From: Rhodospirillales bacterium
GTDB taxonomy: Bacteria > Pseudomonadota > Alphaproteobacteria > Dongiales > Dongiaceae
DNA: 52,138 nt
Assembly: GCA_009885795.1 (NCBI GenBank)
Contig: VFKA01000031.1
Coordinates: 1-52,138 of the forward strand
Reading direction: 5' to 3'
Positions 44,779 to 52,138 of the stretch are shown here, piece after piece (position 1 is the first letter of the stretch; each line of letters begins with the position of its first letter). The notes beneath the pieces were generated by a model. The model saw nothing but the letters and a program-made list of their open reading frames with translations. It had not been told where the DNA came from and made no database searches. Both the position numbers and the translations under genes were made by a program.

Positions 44779-47700
44779 CTAAAACAGGAAATCGGTGGCG
44801 CCAAGATAGGCTGCGCCGCGGACCTCGACCTGAAGATCCGCGATCCCGTCCCCGTTTACGTCACCCTGCACCAGCATGTCGCCCGCAGCCGTCTGGGTAA
44901 GCACGAGCTGGCCGGCGACGCCGGTGAAGCTCGCGCTCAAGACGAAGGCATTGTTACCCCCGATGACGGTGCTGGCGTCGATCAAGCTGAGGTCGATCTT
45001 GTCGCCCTCGGCTGACGAAAAATCCCTGATTCGATCCAAATCGATGACGGTCGACTCCGTAGCCAAATAGAACCGGAACGTGTCGGCGCCGTAGCCGCCG
45101 GTCAGATCGTCGCGGCCGGCGCCGCCGACGAGAACGTCGTTGCCGTCGCCTGCCTCGATGTTGTCGTCGCCCTGCTCGCCGAAGACCGTATCCGCGCCGC
45201 CCGATGACTGGATATCGTCATCGCCCGCCCGGCCATAGATGATATCGGCGGCATCGGAGGAAACGATGGTGTCGTCGCCAGCTCCCCCCAGGATCGCGCC
45301 GCTCGGCGGCGGCGGCGGCGAGACATAGACGACAGGCTCGTTCGCGCCCACCACGGTCACGGTGACGTTCGCCGTCGATTGCGCGCCCGATCCATCCACC
45401 ATCGTATAGGAAAATGTTTCGGTCGCCGACTGGCCGGTGTTCAAGAGCTGAAACGCCTGGGCGACCGTGTAGATGACGCCGCCGCCGCCGGGCGCCACCG
45501 CCACCGCGCCTTGCAGTCCGGTGCCATTGACGGAAAGGACCGTCTTCGTATCGCCAATATCCGGGTCGGTGTCGTTGGCCAGAACCGCGATGGTCGCCGG
45601 CCCGGAATCCTCGGATATCGACAGGATGTTCGAAACCGCGGTCGGGGTGTCGTTGGCGCCGACCACCGTCACCGTTACCGTGGCCGTCGATTGCGCGCCT
45701 TGGCTGTCGGCCATGGTGTAGGTAAAGACTTCGCTCGCCGTTGCGCCCGCCTTCAGACCCTGGAACGCGTTTCCGGTCGAATAGACGACGCCCGAGCCGT
45801 CCGGCGCCAGCGCCGCCGAGCCCAGCAATCCCGTTCCGTTGACGGATACCAGTGTCTTGGTATCGCCGGCATCGGTATCGGTGTCGTTCGCGAGTACGTC
45901 GATGGCGATCGGCGCATCGTCCTCGCCGATCGACGCCGAATCCGCGACCGCCACCGGCCCCGCGTTCGGGCCTTCGATCGTCACCGTGATGCTCGCGGTC
46001 GATTGCAGGCCGGCGCCATCCTTCATCGTGTAGGTGAAGGTCTCGGTCGCGGTTTCGCCAAACTTCAGGCCCGGGAAGGCTCCGTCCGCCGAGTAGATGC
46101 CGCCCGAACCGTTCGGCGCCACGGAGACCGTGCCCAGCAGGCCCGCGCTATCGACCGAGAGTACCGTCTTCGTATCGCCCGAATCCGGATCGGTGTCGTT
46201 CGCCAGCACGTCGATGGCGACCGGCCCGGCGCCATAGGCGAGGGTCACGGCGTCATTCACCGCGACCGGCGCGTCATTGGCGCCCGTCACCGTCACCGTG
46301 ACGGTGCCCACCGACTTCGTGCCGTGGTTGTCGATCAGCGTGTAGCGGACGACGTCCGTCCCGGTCTCGCCCTCTTTGAGGCTCTGGAACGGCGTGTAGA
46401 TGATGCCCTGGCCATCGGGCGCCACGGTGGCGGAGCCCAACGTCGCCGGAACGCCCGGGAAGATGGTTCCGACGCCGACGCCGTAGATGAGAATGAGTTC
46501 GATCGACCCGGGCACGCCCGCGGTATCGACCGAATGCACCGATTTCGTGTCTTCCGGATGGACCGAGATGTCGTTGGCCAGGACATCGATCGCGATCGGA
46601 CCGGCGTCTTCATGGATCGACGCGGTATCGGCCACCGCCGTCAGCACCTCGTTCGCGCCGGTGATCGTGACCGAGACGGTCGCGGTCGACTGCGCGCCGG
46701 CGCTGTCCACCATGGTGTAGCTGAAAGTCTCCAACGCGGTCTCGCCCGTCATTAGGCCCTGGAACGCGGTGCCGGCCGAATAGATGACGCCGGTGCCGTT
46801 CGCCGCGACCGAGACAGTTCCAAGCAGGCCCGAGCCGTCGACCGAGAGGACCTTCTTCGTGTCGCCGGCATCGACGTCGGTGTCGTTGGCCAGCACCGCG
46901 ATGGTCGTCGGCGCGCTGTCCTCGGACAGCGTCCTAACATCAGCCACGGCGACCGGGCCGTCATTGACGCCGGTCACGGTGACCTTGACGGTGGAGCTCG
47001 ACTGCGCGCCGGCGCTGTCGGTCATGGTGTAATTGAGGGTCTCGGTCGCGGTCACGCCCGCCTTGAGGGTCTGGAATGCCTCGCCGACCGAATAGACGAT
47101 GCCCGAACCGTCCGCCGCCACCGCCACGGTGCCTTTGAGCGCGACGCCGCTCACCGCCGTCACGGTCTTGGTGTCACCGGCGTCGATGTCGGTGTCGTTC
47201 GCCAGAACCGCGATCGTCACCGGCGCGCCGTTCTCGAGAACGGCCGCGGCATCCGCCACCGCCACCGGACCGTCATTCGTGCCCTTGATGGTCACGGTCA
47301 CGCTCGCCGACGACTGCGCGCCGCCCGCGTCCTTCATCGTATAGCTGAAGGTCTCGGTCGCGGTGTCGCCTGCCTTCAGGCTTTGGAATGCACTGCCCAC
47401 GGTATAGACGACGCCCGAACCGCCCGGCGCCACGCTCACCGTGCCTTTCAGCCCGGCGGCATCGACCGACAGGACCGTCTTCGTATCGCCAAGGTCGGCG
47501 TCGGTGTCATTGGCAAGGACATCGATCGCCACCGCCGCGCCGTTCTCGAACGCCACGGCGTTGTCGGCTTGCGCGAGCGGAGCTTCGTTGTCGCCGGCGA
47601 TCGTCACCGTGACGGTCGCCGTCGATTTCGCGCCGGCGCCGTCGACGATCGTGTAGCTGAAGGTTTCGGTCGCGGTTTGGTTCGCGCCCAGGCCCTGGAA

Positions 47701-50106
47701 CGCGGAGCCCACCGAATAGACGACGCCCGCGCCATTGGGCGCTATGGAGACCGAACCCTGCAAACCGGTGCTATCGATCGACGAGATGGTCTTGGTGTCG
47801 CCGGCATCCTTGTCCGTATCGTTCGCCAGCACGTTCAGTGTCACCGGGCCGGCGTTCGAGGCGAGCATGGCGGCATCGGCCACGGCCACCGGGCCGTCAT
47901 TGGCGCCGGTAATGGTGACGGAGACGGTCGCGGTTGCCGGCGCGCCGGCGCTATCGACCATCGTGTAGCTGAAGGTCTCGGTCGCCGTTTGACCCGCCTT
48001 CAGGAACTGAAAGGCATCGCCGGCCGAATAGATGACGCCTTGTCCGTCCGGCGCCACCGACACCGAGCCCAGGATCGGCGGGGTTCCGGGATGCCAGATG
48101 CCGACGCCGACGCCATAGATGAGGATGAGTTCGATCCACCCCGGCGTGCCGCTGCCATCGACCGATACCACTTCCTTGGTATCGCCGATGTCGATGTCGG
48201 TATCGTTGGCCAGGACGTCGATGACGATGGGTCCGGAATCCTCGGTTGTCGTTGCCGCGTCGGACACCGCGACCGGGCCGTCATTGGCGCCGACGATGGT
48301 CACCGTGACCTGGGCGCTCGATTGCGCGCCCGCGCCGTCCGCCATCGTGTAGGTGAAGGTTTCCGTCGCGGTCTCGCCCGCTTTCAGGCCCTGGTAGATA
48401 GCGCCCGGAATGTACATCACGCCGCTGCCGTCGGAGGCCGCCTGAACGAGGCCCTTCACGCCAGGGCCGTCGACCGACAGGACTTTCTTGGTATCGCCGA
48501 TATCGGCATCGGTATCGTTCGCCAGCACGGTGAATTTTACCGCGCCGGCATCCTCGGAGACCGACACCGCATCGGCGACCGCGACCGGGCCGTCATTGAT
48601 GCCGGTCACGGTGACCGTGACGCTCGCGCTCGATTGCGCGCCGGCGCCGTCGGCCATCGTATAGGTGAATGTCTCGGTCGCGGTTGCGCCGGCCTTGAGG
48701 CCCTGAAGCGCTTCGCCCACCGAGTAGATGACGCCCGAACCGTCGGCCGCCATGGCGACGCTGCCCAGCAGTCCGGCGCCATCGACCGACACCACCGTCT
48801 TGGTGTCGCCATTGTCGATGTCCGTATCGTTCGCCAGGACATCGATCGCCACGGCGCCGGAATTCTCGGCAACGGTCGCGACATTCGCGACCGCGGCTGG
48901 GCCGTCATTGACGCCTGTCACGGTGACCGTGACGCTCGCGCTCGATTGCGCGCCGGCACCGTCGGCCATCGTATAGGTGAAGGTCTCGGTCGCCGTGGCG
49001 CCGGCCGCAAGGCCCTGGAACGCGTTGCCCACCGAGTAGATGACGCCCGTGCCGCCGGGTGCTACCGCCACCGAGCCTTGCAGCCCGGCGCCGTTCACCG
49101 ACAACACCGTCTTTGTGTCGCCCGAATTGCCATCCGAGTCGTTCGCCAGCACGGCGATGGTCACCGGCGCGCCGTCCTCGACGGCAGAGCCGGTATCCGC
49201 GACCGCGACCGGCGCGAAGTTCGCGGGGGGCGCGACCGCGGGCTTCGGCAGGACGATGTCGCCGTCGAGAAATCGTAGGATCTCGACGTTCTTGAGAGTG
49301 TCCGTGCCGTCATTGCCATTGGTCGAGGTCGCCAGGTCCTTGACCTGAACGGTGTCGCCATTGACCACGACCGAGTAGGTCGCCTTGGTGCCGGCGAACA
49401 CCGCCACGTCCTCGCCCGCGCCGCCGTCGAGCACGTCATTGCCGGTTCCACCCTTCATCACATCGGCGCCGGCGCTGCCGGTGATGGTATCGCGGCCGGC
49501 GGCGCCGTCGATCTGCGCGATGCCGGTGAGCGTCATGCCGGAGAAATTGAAATTGTCGGCGCCGCTGCCGCCCAGAATGCTCACATTGGAAAAACCGTTG
49601 CCGGAGATCGCCTCGATGCCGGAGGTTGCGGCGGAGAAATTGCCGGCCATCTTGATCTGCGTGCCGACGGAGCCGGCCACGATCCGATCGGTGCCGGAGG
49701 TGCCTGTGTCGGTGAAAACATCGGTGCCGTCGCCGGTCCCGTAGAGGACGTACGTATCGCTGCCTTCCTTGCCATCGAGCTTGTCGTTGCCGCCGAGCCC
49801 GATCAGCCGATCGTTGCCCAGGCCGCCCACGAGCGTGTTGTCGATCTTGTCGTTGCTGTTGCCGGTCGTGTTGTCGCCGACCAGGAGCTTGGAGCCATCG
49901 GCGAAGGTGACGTTGCCGGAGGTGAGGCGCCCGAGCGACATGCCGAGCAGCTTGACGGACGCGGCCCCGGCGCCGAGGAACAGGTCGCTGCCCTGGACGG
50001 CAATGGCGAGATCGGCGGCGCTTCCAATGTCGACATGAAGGACATCGGAGCCGTACTTGAACGCGAGACTCGCGCCATTGACCTGAGACAGCGTGTAAGT
50101 GGTCAT
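44779..50106 (-). CDS. giant RTX/Ig-repeat secreted adhesin
   Basis: A 1775-residue protein. Residues ~1-295 hold a starter domain and RTX nonapeptides (GGLGNDRLIGLGGNDKLDG; GGTGNDVLDGGAGED). Residues 296-1588 are twelve Ig/cadherin-like repeats of ~103 residues, most opening NDGPVAVAD, with VLANDTD.D.GDTK and TATETFTYTM. Repeats 4 and 9 carry an extra loop containing IELILIYGVGVG. A Pro run and a second RTX block (GGAGDD, GEQGDDNIEAGDGNDVLVGG) lead to a C-terminal domain ending YLGATDFLF. Acidic, cysteine-free and Ca2+-binding, it fits type I secretion and surface adhesion. No type I exporter is in the window. AGGGG precedes the ATG by 10 nt. Confidence 0.9.
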   Translation of the reverse strand: MTTYTLSQVNGASLAFKYGSDVLHVDIGSAADLAIAVQGSDLFLGAGAASVKLLGMSLGRLTSGNVTFADGSKLLVGDNTTGNSNDKIDNTLVGGLGNDRLIGLGGNDKLDGKEGSDTYVLYGTGDGTDVFTDTGTSGTDRIVAGSVGTQIKMAGNFSAATSGIEAISGNGFSNVSILGGSGADNFNFSGMTLTGIAQIDGAAGRDTITGSAGADVMKGGTGNDVLDGGAGEDVAVFAGTKATYSVVVNGDTVQVKDLATSTNGNDGTDTLKNVEILRFLDGDIVLPKPAVAPPANFAPVAVADTGSAVEDGAPVTIAVLANDSDGNSGDTKTVLSVNGAGLQGSVAVAPGGTGVIYSVGNAFQGLAAGATATETFTYTMADGAGAQSSASVTVTVTGVNDGPAAVANVATVAENSGAVAIDVLANDTDIDNGDTKTVVSVDGAGLLGSVAMAADGSGVIYSVGEALQGLKAGATATETFTYTMADGAGAQSSASVTVTVTGINDGPVAVADAVSVSEDAGAVKFTVLANDTDADIGDTKKVLSVDGPGVKGLVQAASDGSGVMYIPGAIYQGLKAGETATETFTYTMADGAGAQSSAQVTVTIVGANDGPVAVSDAATTTEDSGPIVIDVLANDTDIDIGDTKEVVSVDGSGTPGWIELILIYGVGVGIWHPGTPPILGSVSVAPDGQGVIYSAGDAFQFLKAGQTATETFSYTMVDSAGAPATATVSVTITGANDGPVAVADAAMLASNAGPVTLNVLANDTDKDAGDTKTISSIDSTGLQGSVSIAPNGAGVVYSVGSAFQGLGANQTATETFSYTIVDGAGAKSTATVTVTIAGDNEAPLAQADNAVAFENGAAVAIDVLANDTDADLGDTKTVLSVDAAGLKGTVSVAPGGSGVVYTVGSAFQSLKAGDTATETFSYTMKDAGGAQSSASVTVTIKGTNDGPVAVADAAAVLENGAPVTIAVLANDTDIDAGDTKTVTAVSGVALKGTVAVAADGSGIVYSVGEAFQTLKAGVTATETLNYTMTDSAGAQSSSTVKVTVTGVNDGPVAVADVRTLSEDSAPTTIAVLANDTDVDAGDTKKVLSVDGSGLLGTVSVAANGTGVIYSAGTAFQGLMTGETALETFSYTMVDSAGAQSTATVSVTITGANEVLTAVADTASIHEDAGPIAIDVLANDISVHPEDTKSVHSVDTAGVPGSIELILIYGVGVGTIFPGVPATLGSATVAPDGQGIIYTPFQSLKEGETGTDVVRYTLIDNHGTKSVGTVTVTVTGANDAPVAVNDAVTLAYGAGPVAIDVLANDTDPDSGDTKTVLSVDSAGLLGTVSVAPNGSGGIYSADGAFPGLKFGETATETFTYTMKDGAGLQSTASITVTIEGPNAGPVAVADSASIGEDDAPIAIDVLANDTDTDAGDTKTLVSVNGTGLLGSAALAPDGSGVVYSTGNAFQGLKAGATASEVFTYTMADSQGAQSTATVTVTVVGANDTPTAVSNILSISEDSGPATIAVLANDTDPDIGDTKTVLSVNGTGLQGAVAVAPGGGGVIYTVAQAFQLLNTGQSATETFSYTMVDGSGAQSTANVTVTVVGANEPVVYVSPPPPPSGAILGGAGDDTIVSSDAADIIYGRAGDDDIQSSGGADTVFGEQGDDNIEAGDGNDVLVGGAGRDDLTGGYGADTFRFYLATESTVIDLDRIRDFSSAEGDKIDLSLIDASTVIGGNNAFVLSASFTGVAGQLVLTQTAAGDMLVQGDVNGDGIADLQVEVRGAAYLGATDFLF
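45343..49221 (-). repeat. twelve tandem ~310-bp repeats in the adhesin gene
   Basis: DNA repeats encoding the Ig-like modules. They are clearly related but not identical, so the array is old rather than freshly amplified. The two copies with an extra loop (near 48092-48145 and 46455-46512) are about 1.64 kb apart and closely similar in the loop. Confidence 0.85.
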
Positions 50107-50259
50107 GAGTATGTTCCCCTAATGTTCGCGCAAGTCCATAAACGCCCGAAGCTGGGCCCTGTAGCAAGAACGAACGAGGGGGCGATTTATTCCGGAGTGA
50201 GAGGCGCCATTGAAATTAGGCGGGAGGCATATCGAAAAATGAATGGACCATGCCTCATC

Positions 50260-50289
50260 TTTACACTTCTATATCGTTACTGATATAAC
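50260..50289 (+). promoter_or_regulatory. promoter and operator of the toxin-antitoxin pair
   Basis: TTTACA (50260-50265), 18-nt spacer, TATAAC (50284-50289). An inverted repeat TATATC (50270-50275) and GATATA (50282-50287) overlaps the -10. This fits autorepression by the XRE-type antitoxin. Confidence 0.55.
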
Positions 50290-50307
50290 ACTCGCGATCG
50301 GGATATC

Positions 50308-50637
50308 ATGACCAGGGTCAAGCCCGTGGCGTTTCTCGGCGACTCCCTTGCGCGCCTGCGCGAGTTTCCGCAACAAGCCCGCCGCGCGGCGGGGTATCAG
50401 CTGGACCGCGTGCTACGAGGTCTCGACCCCGATGACTGGAAGCCAATGCAAGCCATCGGGGCCAGCGTGCGGGAAATCCGGGTGAAGGATCGGTCGGGTG
50501 CATTCCGGGTGATCTACCTGGCCACGTTGGCCGAGGCCGTCTATGTGTTGCACGTATTCAGGAAATCGTCGCAACGGACACCGAAAGCCGAGATCGAATT
50601 GGCGGCTGCCCGGTTGCGGAACGTCACGCGGAGGTAA
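50308..50637 (+). CDS. HigB/RelE-superfamily toxin (Gp49-like)
   Basis: A 109-residue basic protein with the Gp49/HigB pattern: VKPVAFLGDSLARLREFPQQARRAAGYQLDRVLRGLDPDDWKPM, then VREIRVKDRSGAFRVIYLA and VYVLHVFRKSSQRTPKAEIELA. Members cut mRNA at the ribosome. The order toxin-then-antitoxin is the HigBA order. It shares one base with the downstream start (TAATG). Confidence 0.9.
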   Translation: MTRVKPVAFLGDSLARLREFPQQARRAAGYQLDRVLRGLDPDDWKPMQAIGASVREIRVKDRSGAFRVIYLATLAEAVYVLHVFRKSSQRTPKAEIELAAARLRNVTRR

Positions 50638-50921
50638 TGATGACATCATCGGTATTCATGAGCGTTTGGGACGCCCTGGAAAAGACCCCGGCTCGCGCCG
50701 CCAATATGCGGCTGCGATCGGAGATGATGATCGCGCTGCGCGCCCAGGTGGAGGGCTGGCATGTGACCCAGTCAAAGGCTGCTAAGCGGCTGCGCACGAC
50801 GCAGCCCCGTCTCAACGATTTGCTGCGCGGCCGGATCGACAAGTTCAGCCTGGACGCGCTCGTCGTCCTGGCCCAGCATGCCGGCCTAAGAGTGCGGCTC
50901 CAGGTGCGGGCGGCGGCGTGA
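50637..50921 (+). CDS. HigA-like XRE-family antitoxin
   Basis: A 94-residue protein with a helix-turn-helix: VTQSKAAKRLRTTQPRLNDLLRGRIDKFSLDALVVLAQHAGL (from about residue 43). It should neutralise the upstream toxin and bind the palindrome in the shared promoter. The start ATG overlaps the toxin's TAA by one base. Confidence 0.9.
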   Translation: MMTSSVFMSVWDALEKTPARAANMRLRSEMMIALRAQVEGWHVTQSKAAKRLRTTQPRLNDLLRGRIDKFSLDALVVLAQHAGLRVRLQVRAAA

Positions 50922-50931
50922 CCGCAACGCC

Positions 50932-51984
<1,053 letters not shown>

Positions 51985-52020
51985 TTACACCAAGTCTCCG
52001 AAACATTCACGGCCGGCATG

Positions 52021-52098
52021 CTTCGAGACGCCGCTTCGCGGCTCCTCAGCATGAGGTAACTTCCTCATCCTGAGGAGGCCCGTAGGGCCGTCTCGAAG
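52021..52098. repeat. long inverted repeat upstream of ilvC
   Basis: Outer arms CTTCGAGACG (52021-52030) and CGTCTCGAAG (52089-52098). Inner arms CTCCTCAGCATGAGG (52042-52056) and CCTCATCCTGAGGAG (52063-52077) with one mismatch. It is related in its CTTCGA and CATGAGG parts to the repeats at 7719 and 18892. Confidence 0.75.
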
Positions 52099-52138
52099 GA
52101 TGGGCCATAGGTCTCGGTAGCCCGAGATTCGGTACTAC

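Noticed and set aside
45379-49278. Very long plus-strand open frames (458 and 631 codons) opposite the adhesin gene
   Set aside because: They run antisense through the repeat array, are Arg/His/Asp-rich with no domain, and mirror the codon bias of the true gene.
44779-50106. Type I secretion genes for the adhesin next to it
   Set aside because: Neighbours are a cyclase, a toxin-antitoxin pair, ilvC and leuA; no ABC exporter, HlyD or TolC homologue is in the window.

Overview
The window is GC-rich, densely coded chromosomal DNA. It looks alphaproteobacterial. The pointers are a STAS-fused MlaE permease in an mlaEFD-lipoprotein block, a second aa3-type oxidase operon with two subunit III genes (resembling coxMNOP of Bradyrhizobium), the mreBCD-mrdA-rodA set, CoA-acylating methylmalonate-semialdehyde dehydrogenase, a non-pyrrolysine MttB homologue and short palindromic intergenic repeats of alphaproteobacterial type. 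I cannot fix the order or genus from the sequence alone.

Layout. 1-5.4 kb: a cut-off methyltransferase, a GFA-family protein, the Mla-type lipid transport operon (minus) and apt. 5.4-19.9 kb: catabolic and transport genes, comprising two amidases, a DMT exporter with a very His-rich tail, mmsA with an orphan Phd-like antitoxin, an MttB-family methyltransferase, GST, an ornithine cyclodeaminase homologue, two MFS transporters, a cupin and CorA. 20.0-21.8 kb: an AtuA-family protein. 21.8-23.25 kb: a lower-GC islet with an unrecognised three-gene cassette (unknown protein, XRE-type regulator, two-helix membrane protein) behind its own promoter and operator-like repeats. 23.3-28.0 kb: a compact minus-strand gene set (OsmC, two SDRs, radical SAM/SPASM, alpha/beta hydrolase, SRAP), divergent from a Cys-rich flavodoxin-like protein across a strong 39-nt palindrome. 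29.2-34.2 kb: a triple direct repeat, then cytochrome c and a cytochrome c oxidase operon. 34.5-41.0 kb: a DUF2189-like membrane protein, tRNA-Lys and the elongasome genes. 41.0-52.1 kb: leuA and ilvC (branched-chain amino acid synthesis), separated by an adenylate cyclase, a 1775-residue RTX/Ig-repeat adhesin and a HigBA-like toxin-antitoxin pair.

How they work together. The Mla genes form one envelope lipid transporter. The cox genes plus cytochrome c form one respiratory module. mreBCD, mrdA and rodA build the rod-shape wall machinery. leuA and ilvC act in the same pathway and are probably old neighbours separated by an 8-kb accessory insertion. leuA has a possible attenuator with a small leader ORF. 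The accessory DNA includes a 603-bp segment at the end of the mttB-like gene, bounded by 34-bp direct repeats that preserve that gene's 3' end.

Best candidates for something undescribed: the 21.8-23.25 kb cassette, the 603-bp duplication-bounded element at 11.5-12.2 kb, the palindrome at 28.0 kb, the triple repeat at 29.2 kb, and the OsmC/SDR/radical-SAM/SRAP gene set.
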